Part shown: one piece after another, positions 46,395 through 55,383 of the stretch
Position numbering within the stretch: the first letter of the stretch is position 1
How the letters are laid out: each line of letters starts with the position of its first letter
NCBI RefSeq assembly: GCF_003336675.1
Contig: NZ_QPII01000021.1
Location: 552-64,551 of the forward strand
Length of the DNA stretch: 64,000 nt
From: Billgrantia montanilacus
GTDB taxonomy: Bacteria > Pseudomonadota > Gammaproteobacteria > Pseudomonadales > Halomonadaceae
Direction: 5' to 3'
The notes under the pieces: model-generated
The model's database searches: none
Told to the model about the DNA's origin: nothing
The model's input: the letters and a program-made list of their open reading frames with translations, nothing else
Program-made: the position numbers and the translations under genes

Positions 46395-46471
46395 TGGCAC
46401 GCCCAGCAGGACTCGAACCTGCAACCTACGGCTTAGAAGGCCGTTGCTCTATCCGGTTGAGCTATGGGCGC
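46395..46471 (-). tRNA. tRNA-Arg(TCT)
   Basis: A 77-base cloverleaf on the minus strand: acceptor GCGCCCA/TGGGCGT (ending in a G-T pair), anticodon loop CTTCTAA with anticodon TCT, T-loop GGTTCGAGTCC, encoded CCA. Second tRNA in the cluster, reading AGA/AGG codons. Confidence 0.95.
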
Positions 46472-46539
46472 ATTCTACGTTCCATGGCGTCTGACCGCAA
46501 CCCTGATTGTGCAAGTTCCTTCGCGCAAACAAGAGGTTG

Positions 46540-46616
46540 TGGTCGGGGTGGAGGGATTCGAACCCCCGACATCCTGCTCCCAAAGCAGGCGCGCTACCAG
46601 ACTGCGCTACACCCCG
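46540..46616 (-). tRNA. tRNA-Pro(TGG)
   Basis: A 77-base cloverleaf on the minus strand: acceptor CGGGGTG/CACCCCG, anticodon loop TTTGGGA (anticodon TGG), encoded CCA. First tRNA of the Pro-Arg-His-His cluster, directly behind a good promoter. Confidence 0.95.
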
Positions 46617-46668
46617 CCGGTCTTCGCACGGCCCCGATGCCGCCACAGGGCCTCATCGAGCGCTGCGT

Positions 46669-46696
46669 ATTCTACGCGAGAATTCCTCGGGGTCAA
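46669..46696 (-). promoter_or_regulatory. Promoter of the tRNA operon
   Basis: On the minus strand TTGACC (46696-46691) and TAGAAT (46674-46669) are 16 bases apart. The start would fall about 45 bases before tRNA-Pro, and the GC-rich discriminator after the -10 element is typical of stringently controlled tRNA promoters. Confidence 0.65.
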
Positions 46697-46841
46697 TAGC
46701 GGCCTGACAAGCCGGCCTTTTTTGCGCTTTGCCTGACGGCCCCGCCATGCGAAAATCAGCCCCCTTCCTGCACCGGCCAGCCTCCTTCCAAGGGTGATGC
46801 TGCCGCCGGCCAGCCCACCACCCAAGCACGAGGAAGAAACG

Positions 46842-47759
46842 ATGACCGCCCAACTCATCGATGGCAAGGCCATTGCCGCCCAGGTCCGCCAACAGGTTGC
46901 TCGCCAGCTCGAGACACGCCACGCGGATGGCAAGCGGACCCCAGGCCTGGCCGTCGTTCTGGTGGGCGACGACCCGGCCTCCCGCATCTACGTGAACAAC
47001 AAGCACCGCGACTGCGAGCAGGCCGGCATCCGCTCCTTCCTGCATCTCCTTCCGGCCGAAACATCCCAGCAGGCACTGGAAACGCTGGTGGACGAGCTGA
47101 ACGCCGATCCGCGGGTCGATGGCATTCTCGTACAGCTGCCCCTGCCCGACCACCTCGATGCCCGGCCCATACTGGAGCACATCCTGCCCCACAAGGATGT
47201 CGACGGCTTCCACCCCTACAACCTGGGTCGTCTTGCCCAGCGGCTGCCGATGCTGCGCCCCTGCACGCCCAAGGGGGTGATGACCCTGCTGCAGGCCAGT
47301 GGCCTCAAGGTCCGGGGCCTCGATGCCACCGTCGTCGGCGCCTCCAACATCGTCGGCCGCCCCATGGCGCTGGAACTGATGCTGGCCGGCTGTACCACGA
47401 CGGTATGCCACCGCTTTACCCGCAACCTCGAGGAGCACGTCAGGCGCGCCGAACTGCTGGTGGTGGCGGTAGGCAACCCCGGCCTGGTCAAGGGCGAATG
47501 GGTGCGCGAGGGCGCCATTGTCATCGACGTGGGTATCAACCGCGAGGAGGACGGTCGACTGGTGGGCGACGTCGATTTCACCAGTGCGGCGGAACGTGCC
47601 GCCTGGATCACCCCCGTGCCCGGCGGCGTCGGCCCCATGACCATTGCATCGCTGCTGGAGAACACGCTGATCGCAGCCGAGATGCATGACGCCATGGAGC
47701 AGGGGTCGCTGCCTGCCCGAGACGAGCCAGCGCCTGACAGGGACACGTACCTCGGGTAG
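46842..47759 (+). CDS. folD: Methylenetetrahydrofolate dehydrogenase/cyclohydrolase
   Basis: A 305-residue bifunctional folate enzyme, with catalytic Tyr50 and Lys54 ([11 protein letters not shown]), [11 protein letters not shown] near 103, and the NADP-binding GASNIVGRP near 168. It links 5,10-methylene-THF to 10-formyl-THF for purine synthesis. Start ATG 46842 follows AGGAAG. The C-terminal ~15 residues are a polar extension beyond E. coli FolD (288). Transcribed away from the tRNA operon. Confidence 0.95.
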   Translation: MTAQLIDGKAIAAQVRQQVARQLETRHADGKRTPGLAVVLVGDDPASRIYVNNKHRDCEQAGIRSFLHLLPAETSQQALETLVDELNADPRVDGILVQLPLPDHLDARPILEHILPHKDVDGFHPYNLGRLAQRLPMLRPCTPKGVMTLLQASGLKVRGLDATVVGASNIVGRPMALELMLAGCTTTVCHRFTRNLEEHVRRAELLVVAVGNPGLVKGEWVREGAIVIDVGINREEDGRLVGDVDFTSAAERAAWITPVPGGVGPMTIASLLENTLIAAEMHDAMEQGSLPARDEPAPDRDTYLG

Positions 47760-47762
47760 AAT
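47734..47762 (+). promoter_or_regulatory. Promoter of luxS inside the folD 3' end
   Basis: CTGACA (47734-47739) and TAGAAT (47757-47762), 17 bases apart. The -10 element includes the folD TAG stop codon, and luxS starts 37 bases later. Confidence 0.65.
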
Positions 47763-47798
47763 ACGCCCCTTTCCATTTACCTAGCCCCGAGGCCGCCC

Positions 47799-48272
47799 AT
47801 GAGCGACAAGATGAACGTCGAAAGCTTCAACCTGGACCACACCAAGGTGAAGGCTCCCTACGTGCGCCTGGCCGATATCAAGACGGGACTCAACGGCGAC
47901 ACGATCCACAAGTACGACATGCGTATCTGCCAACCCAACCAGGAACACATGGAGATGCCTTCCCTGCACTCCCTGGAGCACCTGATGGCAGAGCTGTCTC
48001 GCAACCACTCGGACCGTATCGTCGACATCAGCCCCATGGGCTGCCAGACCGGCTTCTATGTGGCTCTGATCAATCACGACGACTATGACGACGTGCTGAA
48101 TCTGCTGCAGAAAACCCTGGAGGACGTGCTGGAAGCCGACGAGGTTCCTGCCTGCAACGAGATGCAGTGCGGCTGGGCGGCGAGCCACAGCCTGGAGGGC
48201 GCCAAGCAGATCGCGAGCGGCTTCCTTGCCAAGCGCGATGAATGGATCCATGTCTTCGCGGCCGAGGCGTGA
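47799..48272 (+). CDS. luxS: S-ribosylhomocysteine lyase
   Basis: A 157-residue LuxS enzyme that splits S-ribosylhomocysteine to homocysteine and the AI-2 precursor DPD. Metal ligands His57 and His61 with the catalytic Glu60 lie in HSLEH, the third ligand Cys in the [10 protein letters not shown] motif, and catalytic Cys in MGCQTGF. It is followed by mtnN, which makes its substrate. Confidence 0.96.
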   Translation: MSDKMNVESFNLDHTKVKAPYVRLADIKTGLNGDTIHKYDMRICQPNQEHMEMPSLHSLEHLMAELSRNHSDRIVDISPMGCQTGFYVALINHDDYDDVLNLLQKTLEDVLEADEVPACNEMQCGWAASHSLEGAKQIASGFLAKRDEWIHVFAAEA

Positions 48273-48337
48273 AACCGGCTCGACGGCCCCGGGCCGGCAA
48301 CACCTCTGACCCAGCGACACCGGAGACACCCCCACGA

Positions 48338-49117
48338 ATGAAACGCATCGGCATCATCGGCGCCATGGCCCAGGAGGTCGACTACCTTGCCTCGCTGCTG
48401 GAAGGTCGCCGCACCCGGACTCACGTGGGCTGCACCTTCCACCATGGCATGCTCCATGGCGTCGATGTGGTGATCCTTCAGTCCGGCATCGGAAAAGTGA
48501 ATGCCGCCATCGGCACCACCCTGCTGCTGGATGTCTACAAGCCGGAAGCGATCATCAATACCGGCTCGGCGGGCGGCTTCGGCGAAGGCCTGGAGATCGG
48601 CGATGTGGTGGTGTCCAGCGAGGTACGCCATCACGATGTCGATGCCGTGGTATTCGGCTACGAGCATGGCCAGGTGCCTATGATGCCCGCGGCCTATATG
48701 CCCGATCAACGCCTGGTAAAGATCGCCCGGGAGTGCGTCGAGGCACTGGGTGAGGTGCGGGTGGTAGAAGGACTCATTGCCACCGGCGATGTCTTCATGG
48801 CCTGCCCCGAACTGGTCCTGAAGACGCGCACGCGTTTTCCCACCATGTTGGCCGCCGAGATGGAAGCCGCAGCCATCGCCCAGACCTGCCACCTGTACGG
48901 CTGCCCCTTCGTGGTCATCCGCTCGCTGTCGGATATCGCTAGCGGTGGCGACAACCACCTCTCCTTCGAAGAGTTTCTGGAAAAAGCGGCCGCCCACTCC
49001 GCACGCATGGTCGAAACCATGGTGGCGCGCCTGGCCGACCCATCGCTCTCGGGAGAACAGCAGCGGAAACAGAAGAATAAAGGCGAGGGAGAGCCCGAGA
49101 CGGCCACCGTCGGCTGA
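48338..49117 (+). CDS. mtnN: 5'-methylthioadenosine/S-adenosylhomocysteine nucleosidase
   Basis: A 259-residue nucleosidase removing adenine from SAH and MTA. The phosphorylase-fold motifs are IGIIGAMAQEVDYL (catalytic Glu near 12), NTGSAGGFGEGLEIGDVVVSS, MEAAAIAQ (ribose-binding Glu) and SLSDIA (catalytic Asp). Start ATG 48338. The ~25-residue lysine/glutamate-rich C-terminal tail extends beyond E. coli MtnN (232). It supplies S-ribosylhomocysteine to LuxS, 65 bases upstream. Confidence 0.94.
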   Translation: MKRIGIIGAMAQEVDYLASLLEGRRTRTHVGCTFHHGMLHGVDVVILQSGIGKVNAAIGTTLLLDVYKPEAIINTGSAGGFGEGLEIGDVVVSSEVRHHDVDAVVFGYEHGQVPMMPAAYMPDQRLVKIARECVEALGEVRVVEGLIATGDVFMACPELVLKTRTRFPTMLAAEMEAAAIAQTCHLYGCPFVVIRSLSDIASGGDNHLSFEEFLEKAAAHSARMVETMVARLADPSLSGEQQRKQKNKGEGEPETATVG

Positions 49118-49148
49118 AGCCTCTCTCTACGTCTTCGCCCCCTGACTA

Positions 49149-49182
49149 CGCAAACGGCCGCCTCTCGAGGCGGCCGTTTGCG
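49149..49182. terminator. Bidirectional hairpin between mtnN and pyrC
   Basis: CGCAAACGGCCGCCTC-TC-GAGGCGGCCGTTTGCG, a perfect sixteen-base-pair stem between convergent genes, beginning 31 bases after mtnN and ending five bases before the pyrC stop. No long T-tract on either side. Confidence 0.65.
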
Positions 49183-49187
49183 TCGCA

Positions 49188-50225
49188 TCAGTCGCGCAGT
49201 TTCCAGTCCAACGTCTCACCCGCCTTGAGCGGCACGATCCGCTGGCCCGTGATATAGGGCAGCGACGAGGGCAGCTGCCATGTTTCACGCACCAGGGTGA
49301 CCGTATCGGCGTTGCGTGGCAGGCCATAGAAATCGGGGCCATGATGACTGGCAAACCCTTCCAGCCTGTCCAGAGCGCCTGCCTGCTCGAACGCCATGGC
49401 GTACAACTCGATGGCGGCCGGTGCCGTATAGGCCCCGGCACAGCCGCAGGCCGACTCCTTGTCACCCTGGGCATGGGGGGCACTGTCGGTGCCCAGGAAG
49501 AACTTGCTACTGCCGGACGTCGCCGCCGCCAGCAGCGCTTCGCGATGGCGTTCGCGCTTGAGAATCGGCAGGCAGTAGTAATGCGGGCGAATACCGCCCA
49601 CCAGCATGTGGTTTCGGTTGAACAGCAGGTGATGTGCGGTAATGGTGGCCGCCACGTTGGCGGGCGCCTGGGCCACGAAGTCGGCGGCATCGGCGGTGGT
49701 AATATGCTCGAAGACCACCTTGAGCGACGGATGCCGTGCCAGCAGCGGTTTCATGACCCGATCGATGAAGACCGCCTCGCGATCGAAAATATCGATCTCG
49801 CTATCGGTGACCTCGCCGTGAACCAGCAGTGGCATGCCCAATCGCGCCATGGCCGCGATTGCCTCGTCGCAATGCGCCAGATCCGTCACTCCGGAAGCCG
49901 AATTGGTTGTCGCTCCTGCCGGATAGAGCTTCACTGCATGGATCATGCCGCTGGCGTATGCCCGTTCGATCTCCTCCGCCGGCGTGTCGTCGGTGAGATA
50001 GAGGGTCATCAATGGCTCGAAACCCGATCCCTGGGGCCGGGCAGCCAGGATGCGCTCACGATAGTCCTGCGCCTGAACCGTGGTGGTGACCGGGGGCTTC
50101 AGGTTGGGCATGATGATGGCACGCCCCATCTGCCGGGCAGTCGCGGGCACCACTGCCTGCAACGCGTCTCCATCGCGCAGGTGAAGGTGCCAGTCGTCGG
50201 GTCGGGTCAGGGTAATAGTGTTCAC
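49188..50225 (-). CDS. pyrC: Dihydroorotase (type II)
   Basis: A 345-residue zinc enzyme of pyrimidine synthesis, cyclising carbamoyl-aspartate. Metal ligands His13 and His15 (WHLHLRDG), the carbamylated Lys99 (AVKLYPAG), [15 protein letters not shown] and FEHITT near 170, and the catalytic Asp in GTDSAPH near 248. Length matches E. coli PyrC (348). Confidence 0.95.
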   Translation of the reverse strand: MNTITLTRPDDWHLHLRDGDALQAVVPATARQMGRAIIMPNLKPPVTTTVQAQDYRERILAARPQGSGFEPLMTLYLTDDTPAEEIERAYASGMIHAVKLYPAGATTNSASGVTDLAHCDEAIAAMARLGMPLLVHGEVTDSEIDIFDREAVFIDRVMKPLLARHPSLKVVFEHITTADAADFVAQAPANVAATITAHHLLFNRNHMLVGGIRPHYYCLPILKRERHREALLAAATSGSSKFFLGTDSAPHAQGDKESACGCAGAYTAPAAIELYAMAFEQAGALDRLEGFASHHGPDFYGLPRNADTVTLVRETWQLPSSLPYITGQRIVPLKAGETLDWKLRD

Positions 50226-50356
50226 GGCATATCCTGTAGTCGGCTGTGATCGGCAGGGAATGGCGGGCGACAGTATACCGGAAGCACGTCAAACCACAGC
50301 AAGCCGAGCCGAATTGCCGTATCATCGACGCCGTTTTCACCGCAAGAGACATTATC

Positions 50357-50788
50357 ATGCCCAGGGTTCGCCACTACGCCGATATCGTCGCCATTCTGGC
50401 CGGTCTGATGTGGCTTCTCGTCTTCTGGTCGATCAGCATTTCCGCTCGCCTCGACAGCATCGAACCCACTCTGGCCGCCCTGCTCGCTCTGGGAGCCATG
50501 ATACTGGTCAGTTTTGTCCATCGCCCCTTTCGCGTCCATCTCAGCCGCTATCACGTGCGCAAGCGCCGTACCGAAATGTGGATGCATATCCTGGCGCTAC
50601 CCATGGTTCTGGCCCTGCTGCTCGGCGTCCTGCTCGAGATGCTGATCGCCCCGCTCAGTGGACAGCAGAAGATGCTGCTGCTCAATGTCCTGGCCACGGC
50701 CGGCTGGGTCGTCTATGTCATGACCCTGGTGATCAAGTTCATTCACCACCTGCTGAGGAAGCGCCGCCAGCGGTCGGGCCATGCCTGA
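50357..50788 (+). CDS. Small inner-membrane protein, unknown function
   Basis: A 143-residue protein with four predicted membrane helices (about 8-27, 34-53, 77-100, 108-130) and basic ends (RKRRTE; RKRRQRS). CAAGAGAC precedes ATG 50357; the longer frame upstream overlaps the pyrC promoter. No family recognised. Ends convergent with the next gene, 16 bases away. Confidence 0.65.
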   Translation: MPRVRHYADIVAILAGLMWLLVFWSISISARLDSIEPTLAALLALGAMILVSFVHRPFRVHLSRYHVRKRRTEMWMHILALPMVLALLLGVLLEMLIAPLSGQQKMLLLNVLATAGWVVYVMTLVIKFIHHLLRKRRQRSGHA

Positions 50789-50804
50789 GCCTTTGAACAT
50801 TCCA

Positions 50805-52055
50805 TCAGTTTCCGAAGCGGTCTGCGCGGAAAGGCGACATCTCCACCACTGGCACCTCACCCTCCATCATTTCGGCCATCACCCGGCCGGTGACCGGCCC
50901 TAGTGTGAATCCCTGATGTCCGTGGCCGAAGGCAAACCAGAGACCCTCGTGCCGAGGGGCCGGGCCAATGACCGGCTTCATGTCCGACAGGCAGGGGCGC
51001 GCGCCCTTCCAGGGCTCGGGGTCCAGGCGTTCCCCCAAGGAGGGATAGATGCTTCGGGCCACTCGCTCCGCGGCGTCGAGCTGGCCATAGTGGGGCGGTG
51101 CATCGAGAGGCTTGAGCTCGGCACCGGTGGTCAGCCGAATGCCAGCGCGCATCGGCGCCAGGATATAGCCGACTTCGGCATCGGCGACCCAATACTGCAG
51201 CCGCCGGGCCTCATGGGCGTCGTAGTGCATGTGATAGCCGCGCTTGACGAAGGTCGGCATGCGGTAGTCCAGGCGCTTCATCCAGCTCCCGGCCCAGGGG
51301 CCCAATGCCATGACCACCTCCTGCGCCTCATGCACGCCCCCGTCGGTCACTACCCGCCAGCCCTGGCCATTCCGGGCGACATCCTGGATCTCGGCCTGGA
51401 CGAAACGACCACCCTCGCTTTCGAAGCTGCGGGCGTAAGCCGCCACCAGCCCGCCTGGATCGTCGACACCCCATGAATTCGTCCAATGGATTGCGCCAAT
51501 GGCTCGGTCGGAGAGCTGGGGTTCACGCCGCACAAGACCCGCCCGATCCAGCACTTCATGGGTCACCCCGAAGCGCTCGGCAGCTTCACGGGCCTCCAAT
51601 CGGCGTGCGTCCAACCCGGCCTGGCTGCGATAGACCTCGAGCCAGCCGTCCTTGCTGATCATGGCATCGACATTCGCCGCCTCGATCATCGGCTCGTGCT
51701 CCTGGGTCGACAGCATGATCAGCGAGGCATACTCGGGAATGATCCGCGCATGGCTGCGCGGCAGGGAGTGGCGCCAATAGCCAAAGAGTGGCCCGGCGGC
51801 CTCCAGCATGCCACGGAGGTTATAGCGAATATCCACCCGGCGATTGGGCAGCACGGAAAGGAGCTTGCCCACCCCCTGGGGAAAGGGATAGGGGCGGACG
51901 GCCTCGCGTTGAATCAGACCACCGTTGCCGAATGAGGTCTCCTGCCCCGGCGGGCGGCGGTCGACCAGCAGCACCGAGCGCCCGCGACGGGCCAGATGCC
52001 AGGCAATGGAAACGCCGACCATCCCGGCGCCCAGTACGATGGTTTCGCGAGACAT
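50805..52055 (-). CDS. FAD-dependent D-amino-acid dehydrogenase-like oxidoreductase (DadA-like)
   Basis: A 416-residue DAO-type flavoenzyme. The FAD-binding motif VLGAGMVGVSIAWHLARRG is at 7-25, ETSFGNGGLI near 38 and the C-terminal GHGHQGFTLGPVTGR near 380. DadA-like enzymes oxidatively deaminate D-amino acids and pass electrons to quinones. The conserved substrate loop differs enough from DadA that another amine or imino acid is possible. Single gene with AGGAGAGG upstream. Confidence 0.82.
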   Translation of the reverse strand: MSRETIVLGAGMVGVSIAWHLARRGRSVLLVDRRPPGQETSFGNGGLIQREAVRPYPFPQGVGKLLSVLPNRRVDIRYNLRGMLEAAGPLFGYWRHSLPRSHARIIPEYASLIMLSTQEHEPMIEAANVDAMISKDGWLEVYRSQAGLDARRLEAREAAERFGVTHEVLDRAGLVRREPQLSDRAIGAIHWTNSWGVDDPGGLVAAYARSFESEGGRFVQAEIQDVARNGQGWRVVTDGGVHEAQEVVMALGPWAGSWMKRLDYRMPTFVKRGYHMHYDAHEARRLQYWVADAEVGYILAPMRAGIRLTTGAELKPLDAPPHYGQLDAAERVARSIYPSLGERLDPEPWKGARPCLSDMKPVIGPAPRHEGLWFAFGHGHQGFTLGPVTGRVMAEMMEGEVPVVEMSPFRADRFGN

Positions 52056-52247
52056 GCCTCTCCTCCAGGTGTGCGCAGACGGTGCCCCCGACTCCCGACC
52101 GAAGGCGAGGGCTCATTCTATCAGCGCTGCCGGACCGACGCCGACGCATTCCCGCGCGCCCTGAGGCGAATCAATGTATCGATCGAAAACCGGGCTGAGG
52201 GGCCCGGTACGCGAAGACAACGCATTGACTGGACCACTCGGGAGTGG

Positions 52248-52715
52248 CTAGGAGCCGCCCGCAGCGTTCTGAACCTGGAGCTTGGTGCGAATGAAGTCGG
52301 AGTGGCTGACATGGAGCAGGTCGGCCAGCCCGCGGATACGGTGCTCTTCCAGGGCGTTATGTCCGTCTTGTGTATCCGCATAGGCCAGCACCCACATCAT
52401 CCTCACCAGTTCACGGCGCTGGTCATAGGAGTAGTGCTGCTTGACCAGGCTGACGAACTGGTAGTGATCCACCGACGTCTCGACCTCTTCCCTGGCCATC
52501 TCCATCAACTCTTCCACAGCGGCGTCCTGCAGGTGGAAATGATTCTGCAGCAGCTGTCGCAGGGCATCGAGTTGCGCCTGGTCGGTGTGGTAATCGGCGC
52601 GCATCACCTCGCACAGCAGAGCGGCGGTTGCCAGCTCGAGGGTCGGTGCGGGGTCGGCAGTGGACTCCGGCTCGGCAAGGGCTTCCTGGAAGAACCGCGT
52701 GATACTGGCAAGCAT
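52248..52715 (-). CDS. TerB-like single-domain protein
   Basis: A 155-residue all-helical protein with the TerB/DUF533-type pattern: ATAALLCEVMRADYHTDQAQLDALRQLLQ, then a second helical set with ALLHVSHSDF-like end (LADLLHVSHSDFI). The paired acidic residues on the helices resemble the metal-binding sites of TerB. Start ATG 52715 has GGGAG six bases upstream; ATG 52742 is an in-frame alternative without one. No other tellurite genes are near, so the role is probably general stress or metal sensing. The 192-base gap on its left (52056-52247) holds nothing I recognise. Confidence 0.7.
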   Translation of the reverse strand: MLASITRFFQEALAEPESTADPAPTLELATAALLCEVMRADYHTDQAQLDALRQLLQNHFHLQDAAVEELMEMAREEVETSVDHYQFVSLVKQHYSYDQRRELVRMMWVLAYADTQDGHNALEEHRIRGLADLLHVSHSDFIRTKLQVQNAAGGS

Positions 52716-52893
52716 ATCGAACTCCCGGCTGTAGTCGGTCATGAGACACGCGCTTGAATGCCAGCGTTCAGTTCGGTGGTGTGCAAGCGATGTCGGCCAC
52801 GAGATTATCCGTCGTCTGGCGAGCGTGGGGGAAGGCTGCTGGCTCAGGATGTCGCCAATCACAATGACTCAACGATGCCTCGTATGGTCCTGC

Positions 52894-53562
52894 TCAATGC
52901 CGGTGGGGATTGTCGGCGGTCGGCAGGCGCCCCAGGAACTGCTGAAAGTCATCGTCCAACTGCAGGCGACGATACAGGGCCGCCAGCGCCGCGACCGCGT
53001 CGCTGGCATCATCGATACGCAGGTCCAGCGGCAAACCACCGGGGGCCCGCACTTTGAGCGCCGCCGACAACGACCCGCGGTAATCGCCACCGACCTGCTG
53101 ACCTGCCTCCAGGGCCCCGAGCAGCCGCAGTGACAAGGGCTTGCCGGCGCTCTGTGCCCCAAGATAGGCATCCCGCATCGCCGGCACGACCGCTCGACTT
53201 GCCAGCATGTTGCCGGCCAGGACCAGGCCCGGCTCGATATGCATGTCGCATTCCGGCAGATTGGCCTCACCGGTCCAGCCAGCGCCCCGGCCGGCCATGT
53301 CCAGCAGTGCCAGCTGACGCCAAGCCGCGCCCCGGTCATCGGCGCGCAAACGCTCGATGATGCTTACCACATCACAGCCTTCACCAAGCTGGGCCAGACC
53401 CCGCTCCGCCGCCAGCACATGCGTGCTGTAGCCCTGGGTGATCGCGGCGCCGACGCCGGGAAGCAGGTGCGGCACGAAGCCACCCAGGGCCGGCCCCCCC
53501 GTGGCGCAGGCCACTCCAAGCGTACGGCTTTCGAGATCCAGGGCGATGAGGCTATAGGTCAT
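52894..53562 (-). CDS. DUF1028 family protein (Ntn-hydrolase-like fold)
   Basis: A 222-residue soluble DUF1028 protein. The family N-terminus MTYSLIALDLESRTLGVACATGGPALG and the following VGAAITQGYSTHVLAAERGL are clear. DUF1028 proteins share the Ntn-hydrolase fold and often lie with peptide or amidase genes; activity is not proven. Here it is divergent from a dipeptide-type ABC transporter, which suggests peptide or amide breakdown after uptake. It keeps an N-terminal Thr2 that could act as nucleophile after Met removal, a speculative point. Confidence 0.8.
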   Translation of the reverse strand: MTYSLIALDLESRTLGVACATGGPALGGFVPHLLPGVGAAITQGYSTHVLAAERGLAQLGEGCDVVSIIERLRADDRGAAWRQLALLDMAGRGAGWTGEANLPECDMHIEPGLVLAGNMLASRAVVPAMRDAYLGAQSAGKPLSLRLLGALEAGQQVGGDYRGSLSAALKVRAPGGLPLDLRIDDASDAVAALAALYRRLQLDDDFQQFLGRLPTADNPHRH

Positions 53563-53643
53563 GTAGGTCTCTCCAGCTGGCTCCGCTGACGCGTAGATGT
53601 CGGCTTGCAGGGACGGCGCAGCTGTGCCATACCTGATAGGGCC

Positions 53644-53661
53644 TATTTATAATGATAAATA
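53644..53661. promoter_or_regulatory. Palindromic operator overlapping the transporter promoter
   Basis: TATTTAT-AATG-ATAAATA, a perfect seven-base inverted repeat that contains a consensus TATAAT -10 element (53648-53653) about 90 bases before the binding-protein gene. It also lies upstream of the divergent DUF1028 gene. The GntR-type regulator at 59260, last gene of the operon, is the likely binder. Confidence 0.55.
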
Positions 53662-53741
53662 CAGGGCGCGTTTTCAGCCTAGCCGCTCTCGCTCACAAAT
53701 GACACCTCGCCAACAACAACCGACGCATCAGGAGAGGCAAG

Positions 53742-55319
53742 ATGACACCCATACCCAAAGGAGTGCGCCGCTGGCTGCTTCCAGCCTTGGCCAGCGCCGC
53801 ACTCGGCTTCAGCGCCGCCCTGGCCGCCCAGACCCCGCCCAATGTGCTGATCGTGGGCCAGATCGCCGAGCCCAAGTCACTCGATCCCGCTCAGGTCACG
53901 GCGGTCAACGACTTCCGCATCATGATGAACCTCTACGACGGCCTGGTACGCTACGCCGACGGCACCCTCGATATGGAACCGGCGCTGGCCAGCGAATGGT
54001 CGATCAACGAGGACGGTACGGTCTACACCTTCACGCTGCGCGATGATGTCACCTTCCATGACGGCAGCCCGCTGGACGCCGCGGCGGTGGTGTTCAATTT
54101 TCAGCGCATGCTCGACGACACCCACCCCTACCATGACACGGGCCCCTTCCCGCTGGCCTTCTTCTTCAATGCCGTGGAACACGTCGAGGCAACGGCAGAG
54201 TTCGAGGTGACTTTCACCCTCGCCGAGCCCTACGCCCCCTTCCTCTCCAACCTGGCTTATCCCACCGGGCTGATCGTCTCCCCAAGTGCCGTGGAGCTGC
54301 ATGGCGAGGAATTCGGCCGCAACCCCTCCGGCACCGGCCCCTTCCAGTTTGAAGAGTGGCAAAGCAACAGCCGGGTGGTGGCGTCGCGCAACGACGCGTA
54401 TTGGGACGGGGCGCCACCCCTCGAGGCCGTGGTCTTTCGCCCCATCACCGACGGCAACACCCGAGTCGCTGAGATGATGGCCGGCGGTATCGACCTCATG
54501 GTCGAGGTGCCACCGGACAACGTGGCCATGTTCGAGGAAGACGGCATGTTCGAGGTCTTCGAGCAGGCCGGGCCGCACCTCTGGTTCCTGATCCTCAATA
54601 CCCGGGAAGGCCCCTTCTCCGACAAGCGCATGCGCCAGGCCGTCAACTACGCCATCGACAAACGCTCGCTGGTGGACGACGTGCTCCAGGGTACCGCCGA
54701 GGTAGCCGCCGGCCCCACGCCCCCCGCCTTCGCCTGGGCCTACAACGACTCGCTCGAACCCTACCCCCATGATCCTGACCGCGCCCGCGAGCTGATCGAG
54801 GAAGCCGGCCATGCAGGTGCCGAATTGACCTTCTACGTCACCGAAGGCGGTTCCGGGATGCTGGCCCCCATCCCCATGGGTTCAGCCATTCAGGCCGACC
54901 TGGCCGCGGTGGGTCTCGACGTCACCATCGAAACCTACGAATGGAACACCTTTCTCGAGCGGGTCAACCCGGGGCTCGAGGGCAAGGCCGACATGGCGCA
55001 GATGGCATGGATGACCAACGACCCGGATACCCTGCCCTTCCTCGCCCTGCGCACCGATGCCATGCCGGACCAGGGCGGTTTCAATTCGGGCTACTACAGC
55101 AACCCCGAGGTCGATGACCTGCTCGAACAGGCCAGGCGCAGCATCAGCCAGAGCGAGCGTGCCGCTCTCTATCGGGAAATGCAGGCAATCGTTCATGAGG
55201 ACGCACCCTGGGCCTTCATCGCCAACTGGCAACAGAATGCCGTGGCCCGCGCAAACGTGGAGAACTTCACGCTGCAGCCATCGTTCTTCCTGCTGCTGCA
55301 TGACGTGGCCAAGCACTGA
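53742..55319 (+). CDS. Dipeptide/oligopeptide ABC transporter binding protein
   Basis: A 525-residue periplasmic protein of the SBP family 5. The signal peptide ends near residue 29 (AALAAQT). The family signature FTLRDDVTFHDGSPLDAAAVVFNFQRM lies near 90-115. This class binds peptides, nickel, opines or glutathione; the ligand is not predictable. Ribosome binding site AGGAGAGG precedes ATG 53742. First gene of a five-gene operon ending in a GntR regulator. Confidence 0.9.
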   Translation: MTPIPKGVRRWLLPALASAALGFSAALAAQTPPNVLIVGQIAEPKSLDPAQVTAVNDFRIMMNLYDGLVRYADGTLDMEPALASEWSINEDGTVYTFTLRDDVTFHDGSPLDAAAVVFNFQRMLDDTHPYHDTGPFPLAFFFNAVEHVEATAEFEVTFTLAEPYAPFLSNLAYPTGLIVSPSAVELHGEEFGRNPSGTGPFQFEEWQSNSRVVASRNDAYWDGAPPLEAVVFRPITDGNTRVAEMMAGGIDLMVEVPPDNVAMFEEDGMFEVFEQAGPHLWFLILNTREGPFSDKRMRQAVNYAIDKRSLVDDVLQGTAEVAAGPTPPAFAWAYNDSLEPYPHDPDRARELIEEAGHAGAELTFYVTEGGSGMLAPIPMGSAIQADLAAVGLDVTIETYEWNTFLERVNPGLEGKADMAQMAWMTNDPDTLPFLALRTDAMPDQGGFNSGYYSNPEVDDLLEQARRSISQSERAALYREMQAIVHEDAPWAFIANWQQNAVARANVENFTLQPSFFLLLHDVAKH

Positions 55320-55329
55320 CACATGACGC

Positions 55330-55355
55330 CAGGTCAGGCCGGGCGGCCTGGCCTG
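55330..55355 (+). other. Intercistronic hairpin after the binding-protein gene
   Basis: CAGGTCAGGCC-GGGC-GGCCTGGCCTG, an eleven-base stem with one G-T pair, between the binding-protein and first permease genes and without a T-tract. It probably stabilises the upstream mRNA. Confidence 0.5.
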
Positions 55356-55383
55356 TCACCGCCACTTCGCCGATGGACTCGCA

